Notes under the pieces: generated by a model
Database searches by the model: none
Seen by the model: only the letters and a program-made list of their open reading frames with translations
What the model was told of the DNA's origin: nothing
Source of the DNA: Takifugu bimaculatus
Lineage: Eukaryota; Chordata; Actinopteri; Tetraodontiformes; Tetraodontidae
Assembly: GCA_004026145.2 (NCBI GenBank)
Contig: CP034975.1
Span: forward strand, 27,152,013 to 27,216,012
Direction of reading: 5' to 3'
Length of the DNA stretch: 64,000 nt
Program-made: the position numbers and the translations under genes
In this document: piece by piece, positions 38,301 to 48,150 of the stretch
Numbering within the stretch: position 1 is the stretch's first letter
How the letters are laid out: each line of letters begins with the position of its first letter

Positions 38301-41300
38301 TTCCAGGCCATTATGAATGTGTCACATCTAATCTTGTTGCTAAATTATCAAGAGCTTAACGGTGTAACGTGACAATAGCGTTATGGAGCTAAGACCGGGA
38401 AACTGAAATCTGCACTAATGTGAAACAAAGCAAATGTGCTTTATGAGTAAACAGCTCAAGGCTGACATGGGGACAATATGGTTTTAATCTCATGCAAGAA
38501 AAAAACAAAACAAAAAATAGATAAGCCGGTAAATATTGCTCACATATCCAGCAAGAACAGTTCCAACCCCACCTACCGTCTACTGATCCACCAGTGATCT
38601 CACCGATGTGAAGGTTTCAGAGCCAAATTGATGCTTTCTCTTTTATCTGCCTCTCCCTACATCCTCTCCTTTGCTTTGTACTGCCCCCCCCCACCCCCTT
38701 TTCTCTCTTTTTCTTTTAAAATAAGGTTTATTAGCTGGCTTCATTGTAGAAGATGAAAAATCTATAATGGGCACCATCAAGCAGCACATGCTGGAAGCAG
38801 CGACTAGTTTTTTACCTTGTCAGGGGGCAAGTGGGAAATTTGTACTGTTTCACGCAACTATTTTAGGGTAAAATATTAAAGTTCTGGGTATAATAATCTT
38901 AAACTAATTTTTCCAATCCAATAAAATCCAATATGCAACTTCCTGACAAGGTTACTTGTTTCTGGATGTGAATGTACAGCGAGTCATTCAGGTAAACCTC
39001 TAAAGCTTTCCACAACATCATCCAACCAGAACAAGGTTATCAAGGATCACTTTTACAGATTTTCCAACTCTGATTATATTGAAAACCTGTAATGAGGCTT
39101 CAGGTAATGGTTTTAATAGCTTAACAGTTTATTTTGGACATCTATTCATCCATGGCCATGAGGAAATTAAAAAAGCTTGTGCATCTTCAGCATCTAATTT
39201 TCTGTGAGCGTGCTCTGCGTTGATTTGATCATAACGGCAGTTAGAGGACATCTGACCTAAATATATCTAGGTAAAAGATGCTGCTCGCAATGGACCAGAC
39301 ATGGACATCCTCTGCAGATCCTATTCAGACACTGCATAGAATCTGCACTGAGAATAAAACACGCTAGAATGAAAGAATTATTGCTAAACATCAGGTTCAC
39401 TAAGCAGCTTTAGGTCCCACTGCTGAAGGTAAATCTAGGACAACGGCTGTATAATCACAGTTCTCTTTTATTTAGGCTGCTCTTCGGCAGAAACTGTATT
39501 CTATTTATTCCTTATCCTACAGTCAGTCAGTTCTAAAAATGACATGATCTCCTCTGTGCAGCCATGAGAAGAACTTTAATCTGCTTCTAAAGTTGCCTGT
39601 CTGATTGCAAGCAGAACTTAGCTGCAGATCATGATACTTCCAGTATGGAGGGTGCTTTTATTTTGAAACACAAATGCTGGCCTGCATTTAATGAATGAGT
39701 CATGAGTAGAAAAGCAGCATTTTTAAAAGGTATTGTCATTTTTTACAGAAAAGGAAAACAATATGCTGGAGGGAAAAAAAGGTATTTCCCAGTCATAAAC
39801 ATTTTAATCTTCTTGACAGGATTTATTTAAAATATTTATCTTCTGCAGGACAATTCTTTTCCCATAACTTTGGCCTTCTAAACTCCAAAGATGCAACTTA
39901 AAACTATTCTGGTCACATTGAATTGAGGAGATCAATAAAAAGCACAGAATCTCAGCAGGCATTAGCTGAAAAATATGATCAAGTATGGAAACAACTGCCA
40001 GGGATGAGCACAGAGACAAAAGGGAAATCCAAGGTGCACTTTGGAGCGATCATCCACTGAACAGTTAATTTGTTTAAACTAATCAAGAAATGACAAAAAA
40101 AAAAAAATCAGTATTCGAAGCGTGGTTATAGAGAACTGCAACACCTTGTACGGCCAATTAAAGTGTGCACACATAAATGGATGCAGATATATTCCAACAT
40201 TATGGGTCACAGACTCAGAAAAAAAGCCTTTGTCTCCCTGGAGGGGAATAATCTGCTCTGTGTTGTCTGTTCCAAACCGTCAAATGCAGACTGACTGGTG
40301 TTTGGGATGTATTTACAACGCTGTCTGTGAAGAGCACAATAAAATGTAACCTGTCAAAGTTCTCCACACCTCAACACTTCCTTTCTTCACACATGCATTT
40401 AGCTCTTCCTTCCTCTTCCTCCAGGCCTCCTGGCAGTTCCAACCTCAACATCCTTTTGGCGATATATTCACGATGCCAGCTCTATCACAACATCCAGAAA
40501 TCACAGCTGCAGCATTTTATATCTGTACATTCTGAATAAAATCTTGAAAGGAACGGACTGGGATCAACACATTAGCAATGCGGCCTTCATCAAAAGGCTT
40601 TTGCTGGATTGTTCCCTCCAGGCTGGTAAAGGCAGCAGTCAAATGCCTAAAAATCCAAATATCGGATGCAGCTCCTTTCAGCCACATTTCACCAACATTA
40701 TATCAACATGCAACCAAGCTCTGGGGCAGCCAAACCACAGCAGCATTTCACGGAAATTAAATTCCCATTAAGGTGAAAGGAGCAAAGTTAAAATTTCATT
40801 ACACTGGGTGAAAGAGAAATGTAATTTGAGCTGCTGTCCGCCCCAATTTCCATCTTTTCCTCTGAAACTAACCAGGCTGAAATGAAAAAAAGAGTTATAA
40901 CAGCCAAATATCATTACAACCGTATGTAACACCTGAGCCGTGGACACTCCTTAATACATGCTGGAGGTCTATGATTCATACCTGAGGGACGACAGATGGT
41001 TGTAAACACCTCAAGCTGGTTTGCCATCACAAATATCCTCTCCCATCCCCTACTGTCTGCATGTTATGTTTAATGCTTCTGAAAAGCCACCGAGAAGCTG
41101 TGCTGAGGCATTGGGGCCATTTTCACTGACACAAACCGAACTCGCAACTACTCTGAATGGTTAAAAGGATGATGAAGCACTTTTGGGAAAGAAAATAAAG
41201 TCTGATGCTTCGAATGTGTCTGGAACAGATTGTTGTACTGTAATTTACTCATTCCAAATAAAGCTCAGGCAGACTTGGCTCGAGTCCCGACATTAATGAG

Positions 41301-41348
41301 TGGTGTGTTTTCCTGCTCACCTTTTTTCCTGTTGAAGGCGCGGTTCAT
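26233..41348 (-). CDS. gulp1: GULP1, PTB-domain engulfment adaptor (complete coding region)
   Basis: GULP1 is the vertebrate orthologue of nematode CED-6, a cytoplasmic adaptor whose PTB domain binds NPxY motifs in the tails of engulfment receptors (LRP1, stabilin-type, MEGF10). It acts in clearance of apoptotic cells and in endosomal traffic. Coding exons on the minus strand, 5' to 3': 41321-41348, 35327-35388, 32500-32571, 30371-30469, 30160-30297, 29906-30022, 29279-29365, 28447-28585, 28108-28202, 26233-26304. They join in frame to 302 residues; human GULP1 has 304. Layout: residues 1-20 leader, about 21-160 PTB, about 165-200 leucine-zipper coiled coil, 202-302 proline-rich tail ending LDPLDSRC. 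All splice borders are GT/AG and phases match. An optional 225-nt exon (28728-28952) would give 377 residues. Confidence 0.96.
26305..28107 (-). other. gulp1 last intron, no further exon seen
   Basis: A 1.8-kb intron between coding exons 10 and 11. The plus-strand open frame at 26648-27103 has no recognisable domain and no splice context, and is treated as chance. Confidence 0.75.
28108..28202 (-). CDS. gulp1: gulp1 coding exon 10
   Basis: Encodes KDLFGAEPFDPFTCGAADFP then PDIQSQLDEMQ after a split Ser codon. FGAEPFDPF is the conserved DPF-type motif of the GULP1 tail (AP-2 or clathrin adaptor contact in related proteins). Donor GTGAGT. Confidence 0.96.
28447..28585 (-). CDS. gulp1: gulp1 coding exon 9 (proline-rich region)
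   Basis: Encodes AGSISMKPQSTDIFDMIPFS then PVTPLVPTLASNG and a PPPPPTTLPPDI stretch, ending in phase 1. The STDIFDMIPFSP block is identical to human and resembles adaptor/clathrin-binding DxF-type peptides. The polyproline run is a likely SH3 or WW ligand. Confidence 0.95.
28728..28952 (-). CDS. gulp1: Candidate in-frame cassette exon of gulp1 (75 codons)
   Basis: On the gulp1 strand, a strong acceptor (TTTTTGTGTCTCAG) opens a 225-nt segment with no stop in the frame that fits exon 7, ending at donor GTAAAG. Both ends are phase 0, so inclusion keeps the downstream frame. The peptide begins HMNTVDEAYMLRRPSSLFWF and later has TPPPAKPPLLPPKP, a likely SH3-ligand proline tract. It has no counterpart in the human 304-residue protein I can recall. 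Invertebrate CED-6 proteins are longer in this part, so it could be an ancestral or alternatively used exon. Expression evidence is needed to confirm it. Confidence 0.6.
29279..29365 (-). CDS. gulp1: gulp1 coding exon 7 (coiled coil)
   Basis: Encodes 29 residues, IQELETENSELKQQL... to ...LMIAHTPP. Leucines at seven-residue spacing form the leucine zipper through which GULP1 dimerises. It ends in phase 0 at GTAAGT, which allows joining either to the optional exon at 28952 or directly to 28585. Confidence 0.95.
29906..30022 (-). CDS. gulp1: gulp1 coding exon 6 (PTB C-terminal helix)
   Basis: Encodes 39 residues beginning AEEITLTIGQAFDLAYKK, the long C-terminal helix that closes the PTB peptide groove, and ending GSLQKR. 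The donor is GTGTGT, a little weaker than its neighbours. Confidence 0.97.
30160..30297 (-). CDS. gulp1: gulp1 coding exon 5 (PTB core)
   Basis: Encodes 46 residues from DVQHNCQLHRISFCADD to CYVFDSEKC. This is the PTB core, with the RISFCADD strand and the FTFICKD strand that contact the NPxY peptide. It is nearly identical to human GULP1. Confidence 0.97.
30371..30469 (-). CDS. gulp1: gulp1 coding exon 4 (PTB)
   Basis: Encodes 33 residues, FQRHIKKSEGQK... ISIYGVKILDPKTK, phase 0. It carries the basic surface next to the PTB phospholipid-binding region and the strand IYGVKIL. The acceptor CAACAG just before TTTCAG was chosen over the inner CAG because the conserved Phe (human FARHIKK) requires it. 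Confidence 0.95.
30470..32499 (-). other. gulp1 intron 3, no further exon seen
   Basis: A 2-kb intron. It contains a short TGT repeat near 31836-31851 and a C run near 31600. No exon was recognised on either strand. Confidence 0.75.
32500..32571 (-). CDS. gulp1: gulp1 coding exon 3 (PTB)
   Basis: Encodes FLGNTEVEAPKGTEVVKDAV then RKLK, 24 codons in phase 0. It holds the PTB strand/helix beginning with the FLG-x-TEV signature. Donor GTAAGC. Confidence 0.95.
32572..35326 (-). other. gulp1 intron 2, no further exon seen
   Basis: A 2.8-kb intron. It contains the G-rich GGGGT tract at 32728-32757 and short low-complexity patches. Open frames such as 33744-33968 on the plus strand show no domain. 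Confidence 0.75.
32728..32757 (+). repeat. (GGGGT)n G-rich tract
   Basis: At least five G4 or longer runs separated by single T residues on the plus strand, which meets the usual G-quadruplex pattern. It sits in gulp1 intron 2, about 160 nt upstream of coding exon 3 on the gulp1 strand, so the transcript itself carries the C-rich complement. Confidence 0.85.
35327..35388 (-). CDS. gulp1: gulp1 coding exon 2 (start of the PTB domain)
   Basis: Encodes Asp10 (split codon) through KTWMHTPEALAKHYISYNAK and ends at GTAGGT. In human the matching stretch is KTWMHTPEALSKHFIPYNAK. YNAK-FLG at the junction with the next exon is the first beta strand of the PTB fold. Confidence 0.95.
35389..41320 (-). 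other. gulp1 intron between the first two coding exons
   Basis: A 5.9-kb intron with no supported exon. It contains the GGAT microsatellite at 35648-35821 and a C run near 37390-37402. Open frames in it have no recognisable domain. Confidence 0.8.
35648..35821. repeat. (ATGG)n array with a duplicated internal variant
   Basis: About 174 bp of ATGG units. A variant GATAGATAAATGG block occurs twice, starting at 35713 and 35785, exactly 72 bp apart. This suggests that a block of units duplicated as a whole, on top of single-unit slippage. The long Ile-His-Pro-Ser frames on the minus strand come from this repeat. Confidence 0.96.
41321..41348 (-). CDS. gulp1: gulp1 first coding exon
   Basis: Encodes MNRAFNRKK plus the first base of Asp10, ending at donor GTGAGC. 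The peptide matches the invariant vertebrate GULP1 N-terminus (MNRAFSRKKDKTW), which fixes the start codon at 41346-41348. It is only 28 nt and is separated from the next coding exon by a 5.9-kb intron. Confidence 0.94.
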
Positions 41349-41401
41349 AGTGGAAAATGTGTGTCTCCAAAATCCCGCCTGAGTGTGTGACAATGTTCCA
41401 C
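41349..41401 (-). other. gulp1: Probable 5' UTR part of the gulp1 start-codon exon
   Basis: Upstream of the ATG on the minus strand, a pyrimidine-rich tract ending CTGCTCCAG precedes position 41401. It resembles a 3' splice site, which would make this 53-nt leader the start of an internal exon, with one or more noncoding exons farther upstream (higher coordinates). This is inference from the splice-site look only. Confidence 0.35.
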
Positions 41402-44400
41402 CTGGAGCAGCAGAAGGAGAAGAGCGTTAAACACGGCTTTGACCTCCAGCTTTCGGTGAAAGGCAAGTATGAAAAAATAGATTTCTGCTTGCAAAATATC
41501 CCCTCCCACTGAACATGAGGCTTTGTTGGTCAACCCAAAGTGTTCCGAACTGTCGTTCTGAGACATCTGCTTTACATTTGTTTCCCACAGATACACAACA
41601 TAGTTATTACATGTGGAGGCCATAAGTCCTTTGGTGTTGAAGTTAACACACTCGGAGTTCTCGGAGACATGGCAGCACTGAAAATGGGTGTTGCACACTA
41701 ACTCTGTTTACCATGAACCTCGACTGGTACTTCTTCCTAATTTCTCTACCACTTTCCACTCTGCTGCCTCTGACACATGCTGGCATTTAGCCTGTGTAAT
41801 AGCCAGCTGGTACAGCACGACGAGGTGCAGCTACAACACGATAAAGGAGCCAATCGTTTTCTAAATGCAAAACGACACTGACACTCTGCTCTGACCGCTT
41901 TCAGACCCGAGATCAATTCCCCATGAGAGCTCAGCAATCTTGAGGACGGCAAGGACAAAGTGTTCAGGACTTGGGAGCTGTCAGCCAATTCCACAATCGA
42001 TATTCTTGATCGTAGACTGCGGGAAAATGTGCAAGTCCTGTTGTCTAATGGCATTTTCCCCCCATTTTTGTTGTTTGTTTTCCAATCCAAGATACAGTAT
42101 ATATTCATATTTTCATGGAAAAAATAAAACCAACAGTATCCCATGATAGCGCTGGAACTTAAAACCAAAGTTGGCGTATTGTGGTCATTTGGTCGATATG
42201 CTCGTCTCTGAGTAAATTTCCATTTCAGGCTCTGATTGCAACAGTTCAATAATTAAGAGCAAAGTGCTTCTTAACCTGTCTTTCCTATAGCCTTTCAATC
42301 AAAGGAGCCTTTCAGACTTAATGAAGTATTTGTGTGGTGTGACCAGAAAGTGTTGTGAGTAAGTTCTTTATGTTGCTGTGCATCTCTGAGCCGAACTGGG
42401 GGAACAAAGCTCAACTCTTTCACAGGACAACAGCATCAAATGTCCTCAATTTACAATAAAACATGTTGCAAAAAATATTTCAAACAATGCTGATAGAGAT
42501 GAGATAACAACATCTGCTAGAACAACATCCTCCTCACACACTCTTGATATTCTTCGACTTATGCTGAACAGCAAGCAAGAAGTAACAGAGCTGTGCAAGT
42601 GAGGTTGTTATGTCTGTCAGATATGCTGCTAAATTAGAGTCTAATTGCTTGGTAACTGCTGAAACCTGCTCTCCGTTCACCATGGAATAACTTGTTGAGC
42701 ATTATTTCATCCATTACATTGGAAATTACACCCGGTGCCCCTGAGAGTAAGATAGCAACTACAGAGGGACTGTCGCACCAATTAGGATACAATGGCCTTG
42801 TTCAACTATATATAACAAATAAGTATAGTTTAGACTGTTATTACAATACAATTCAAACAATATGAGCGCTCTAATGAGGTCAGCTTTGAATAAATGGGCA
42901 TCCAAATGTGAAAAGGATGTTATTGTTGCTCAGCGATCCTGATAAACATTATCAAACAAGCTAATGAGGAGAACGGTCACACTGGTAAGTGGCTATTTCC
43001 TTGAAACAACAAGGAAAGGCCATTGGCTTTGGGGAATACGGCCATAATGATGTGCAGCATGAGTTACAAGTGGAACTAGCAGAAACAAGCGCCGTGGTTT
43101 TCACAGTAAGGAGATATTCCTCTGCTATAGAGGCCCTACAAAGGGTTGGAGATCTTTAAATGGGACAAACTTCAGGGTGGAGACTGGCACATTCCTCAGG
43201 CTGCCAAAGCAGAGTAACTTTACAGCTGGAAAAGACAACTTGAATTCCCTTTTTCCCTGGGTTAACAGGCCGATGTTGAAAACATCACATGGACAGGTAA
43301 CCCAAAGACACCACGGTGCTATTTACATTTCAGTGGAGACTCTGGAGTGCAGCCTGCAGATCGCACACCAAAGTGCTCTGCAGGGAGGAACCCAGCAGCA
43401 GGATTTAACCTGTTGCGCTTCAGGACGTTTCAGCTTGGGTCGGTCTGTTTTGCTTCTTGTTGTATTTGGTTTTCTATACAGTGACGTAGCAGAAGATGAC
43501 CCCACTCTTCTAACAGTGTGAGATTCACTGTATGTATAATGTGGAAGCAATGCACAGAACACATCCACACCTCCAGAATAATCTAATCTTATGTAGTGCA
43601 GCATGTTCCCCTGCACGCTACGGATGGCTCCTGCCATGTGAAGAATCACTTTTCACTCTGAACTGGTGCTTTTTTTGTTAATAAGTGTATGAGCATGAAA
43701 TGGAACTGCAGCAACATTAAAAGGTGACTTCAACAGTAAAATCCCAATATATTCAACATTCCAAACAAATGTATTAAAATATTTACTCCTGCTAAAGCTG
43801 TTGGAAAGATTGACACCTGGCACAATAAACTGTGCTGCCAGGAAACAGGATTGGAAACTGATCAGCTGTTTTATATCCTGTAGTGAATGAATTTTAAAAA
43901 AAAAAAAATGTCCCAATTGGCCCCAGAGCTGATCCTGCTTAGAACATTACTAGAAGTCACAGTTAAGAGTTTTAAAGTTTCACAGACGGGTATGAGGAAA
44001 AAAATCAGACCATGTTTTTGTGTGTTTGCAATATGCGGGTGCCAGAAACGCCTGGATATACACCTAAAGGTGACATCACATTTGACTAACACCTGCAGTC
44101 TTTGGACTGGTTTTAACAGCTTCCTGTCTGGTAATTTAACCACAACCCCCCTTCAGACCCCACAACAGACACAAGCGCATATATTTAACACTGAGCTGCA
44201 AACGTCCTCAGTCTACCATCAATGTTTCCATCTGCAGAGGCGGGAGCATGTTATTGAGCGAGTTTCTAAAGGAACACGTGAAAAACAAAGTTTGTTTCTG
44301 TTTGCACATCTCTTAAATCATTGTTAGTCCCAGATGATGAGAAAACAGAATTGGTCATGACTAAACCAGGGCCAAAATGAGACAATGATGAAAATGTGAG

Positions 44401-45924
44401 CCAGCAGTTCACTTACTTAGAATATCATCCTCCAAAGAGCACAACAAGAGATATATCCAGTCTGCAACATTTCATCCTCAGTGACTCAAACATTTGGAAC
44501 GCAGCATGAAAAAAAAAGAAGCTCTTTCTGGAAATGAGAGCAGCCTCCTCTGACTCTGTGGACTCTTCCCTTTTGCCAAACAACAATATAAAAAATCAAA
44601 ATGAATTCAAAGTTTGATTAAAGTCTGTTTGCAAATGCCTCTCTGCTGGTCGCTAATCTGACCCATATGTACTGCAAAGGCAGTGGGCTTTTAACACTGA
44701 ATAGAAGCTGAGCGTGCACTGTGGTCCAAACATAATGCCTCTGAAAAGAAAATCAACAAAGATCCTTTGTTTTCTTCCCTTTGCTCTCGCCCCAGCTCTG
44801 GAATTCTGCTCGCTAAGCACAGCACAGCACAGTATGGCAACAATCTGTTTATGAATTTTGTCCCAGAATTCCTCAGCGGAATCCACCGTGGTATCATGGT
44901 GTCTAATCTAAAATCCAGGCTTGCTCTCTCACAGCCCAGCACTTCAGCTCCTCTGGAACAAATTCAGCCGGATGTCATGGTTTATCAAGCGCTGCTGTCA
45001 CTTACAGGGACAGGAGGAATCAAAGATCTAAAGAGAGAAACATGCAACAGCCAAGCTAACACAAACGCTACTTACTTGCCTTCAGACTGCAGAGGACTAG
45101 TAAAGACGAAGTTCCAGCGGAGCTTAATAGTTTTCAGCTGTGGGCCAGATGGTGGTACACTGGACTGCTCTGAGGGGAGATGATGGGGTTTGCAAACTCA
45201 TCAAGAAGCCTTTGCCTTGACACACGATACTTGACATTCAAACCAAACTTCCTCCGCCCACGCTTTGCGCAAAGGAATTTCTTTGGAGTTTGGAGAGGGG
45301 GGGGGAAAAAGACCCCTTGGACTAAAACTGTCTCTAAGATTCACCAAGGCATACCGGAGCTGACCTATAAAAGTTAACGTACATGAAGTTGCAGACTGAC
45401 CCCTTGGCCTGCAGGCTCGTGATTCATCGTGACACGACAGCCTTGGGTCAGAGTCTTTGCATCAACCAAACAGCTGTTGCAGCTAAAGAGTCTCTACGTC
45501 CGTCAAACCAAAGCCCGGAAAGCCTCCGAATGATATTATGACAATCTGATTCTCCTTATTATGGTGTCGAACATTTGACTGTTCTTTCTGAAGGCTTTAA
45601 TGGGATTACTCCTCCAGCCTCTAAACACTCCAACTGGAACCAGAGCCAGTTGTGTGTGTGTGTCTCTGTCTGTGGGTGTGGGTGTGTGTCAGCAATTTTG
45701 ATATTTGGCATGTTTGGCTAAAGTTCACTTGAAACAACACAGGTTTGTTCTTAGCTGAATGATAATTAATGAAACTGACTCAAATACAAAGTGTTTCCTC
45801 TGGCTTAAAGTTGACTGACACTGCTTTTATTTTTCTGCAGCAATGTGCTCTGATTTACAATTTCACCTTAAGATTTAGCCTCCCTCGGGTAAATAGTTCA
45901 CAAAATAGTTGGGCAGGATGAATT

Positions 45925-45966
<42 letters not shown>

Positions 45967-48137
45967 GTAAATGGCGTTTTAAATGACAGCAGCATCTTTC
46001 CCAGGAAAAAGAAAATGCTTCGTAAATACCCAATTACAATATTCCGCAGGGTGGATAAAAATGAATTCAGTCACGGCTGAAACTATCTCCAATGTGTCGT
46101 TACTGAAACCATCTCCTACGTGTCTGCTCCAAGTCATGTGAAAGTCTGAATCTGGAGTTTAGATTGTGTTTCTATCTGCAGTTTTCAAGTGTTTCAGCTT
46201 TTTTGTGCGTGTGTGTGGGGGGGGGTGGTTGTGGGGTTACGAAAGGCAGTATTTGGATTAAAAATGTAGTCTAAGTGTCATTAGGAGGGTTCTGTCTCCA
46301 TGTAATAGCTGTAGTAACTTCAAAGGTTTCGGGAAAGACTTCACTTTAAATCTTTAGGTGAAAATAAAGAAAAGGTCACAAACACTTGGCTTCTGGTTTA
46401 CAAAGGACATTGAGCACAAGGGATTTCTTGTTCCTTTTAATGGCATCTAGTTCCAGATTCAGCTCTGTCTGGGCCTTGGGTGGTGTTGTGTTTTTGCTGG
46501 CCAGCAGTCCTTTGGTTTCTGCCTGAGAGAGCACTTGAAACAGGGAGGGTGTCAGCATTTGGCCTGTTTGCACTTTATTTTTCTAAGGTTTTTCTTCTCT
46601 CTGCCCTGTATCATTTCATGTTTGCATCTTGTATGAACAGCTGTGGTGGGGGTAAAGGGAAGTGGCCGACCCAGACACTTTCCGGGAAAGTGGGGCCCTG
46701 CGTGCTTCACGGGCATGAACTAAAATGAGTTTAAAAAATGTTTCAATTTTGTTTTAAAAAAAAATAAATGGCCCATTAAGTGGAAAAGTAGTAGATCATT
46801 TTAACTTGTGTTGCAATTGTTGCTACGGGACTGAGAGTTAAAGGGACAAATTTGAATAAAGCAGCAATAACCAGAGACAACACATTCATATCCTCTCAGA
46901 GGCTTTATTGAGCTTTGAGGCCTCCATATTGTGGTCCACTGAATGCGATGAGGAAATGCGTCATATCAGAGGTCTATTTGTGTTTGGCGCCCTGCACCGA
47001 AATGTTCGCACCAGTGCACCAGAAAAAATGGCGATGACTTCGGCCAAGATGGAGCGGAATAATTTCCCTGCCCGGATGATGCAGATCACAAAAAACAAGC
47101 AAGTGTTTGTAACTGAAGTGAGCCTGATTGTAGAAAAAAGTATTTTGCAACAAGAGAAAACACAATTTTCTATCCACCAAATATGAATGTAAAATGACAG
47201 GAGAAAATCAAATAATTAAGAATGAAGTCAACCAAAAAGTGAATTCGCTACATTCTGGCAGTGCTTTTCAACCAGACTCAGTACATCACTGATCATGACT
47301 GTATCTTTTAGCATTTGTTCTAATTGATCTGTGCTTCATGATGGCTGAGAGGAAATTTATTATATGAAAATATGTTTATTGCGGCTCAAGGCATACGTCC
47401 TTACAGCTAATGCAAAACATAAAACATATAAAATCCTCTTTAACGTATATTGCTCCGCTGCACCGCTCAATGAGGCCTTGAACTAAACTGTTTAGTTATT
47501 TGCAATTTACTACAGTAGGATGAAGTTAAAATGTATGAACGGACTGAAATATCCTTAAATTTAGAATGTTCTCGAGAAGCTCCCAGCAGGTGTCCCTGCT
47601 CTTTAGGGCATCTTTTCATTGTGGCCATTAAGGCTTTTAGTAGCCTGTGCTTGTTCCTGTCTGCATTTTTGTGCTCATCCTGTTGTAAATGTGGCACAAT
47701 AGGAGACAAGTATGTCGGGATGATACAAATAAATAATAAGCCCTCAATCAGATGGGGTTTTTTGAATGGATAACACATGAATGTTGCATTTGTTGCCCTC
47801 AGGCTCTGGAACTATGTGTACTGTAATATCAGATCAGATCAAAACCATATCCACCAAACCAGCCCATGTATTTTCAGTCATGTTCAGGTTTGGGTTTAAG
47901 TATTTGGGCACTAATCATCTGGGATTTAGCCCCACAGCTCTCCAGATACTAAGAGAAAAGTGGAAGGAGGTCAGTCACCCTCTGGCTACATCACTCATTA
48001 AATTTACAGTAATTTGTATTCATTATTTACCACTACAGTCACCCATTGTCAGCTGCATACTGCTGAAAGCTGTATTGGCAAATGAGTGGATTCATTAGCA
48101 TTAGATTCATGTGAACTTATTTTCACTTTTAAATGAC
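41402..48137. other. Noncoding stretch upstream of the gulp1 start codon
   Basis: No recognisable exon. Given the probable splice acceptor at 41402, part of this may be a 5' intron of gulp1. It contains a TG-rich patch near 45650-45690, a CA/TA microsatellite at 45927-45966 and a G run near 46218-46226. The longest open frames (41746-42249 minus, 43887-44327 plus, 44767-45183 plus) have no domain or bias. Confidence 0.6.
45927..45966. repeat. (CA)n(TA)n microsatellite
   Basis: About 15 CA units followed directly by about five TA units. Confidence 0.95.
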
Positions 48138-48150
48138 TGCTTGAAGAAAT
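48138..48150 (+). repeat. Target-site duplication, left copy
   Basis: TGCTTGAAGAAAT, 13 bp, repeated exactly at 50090-50102 on the far side of the retrotransposon. Confidence 0.93.

Noticed and set aside
41746..42249. A 167-codon minus-strand open frame
   Set aside because: No recognisable domain, no codon bias, no splice context; it is compatible with chance.
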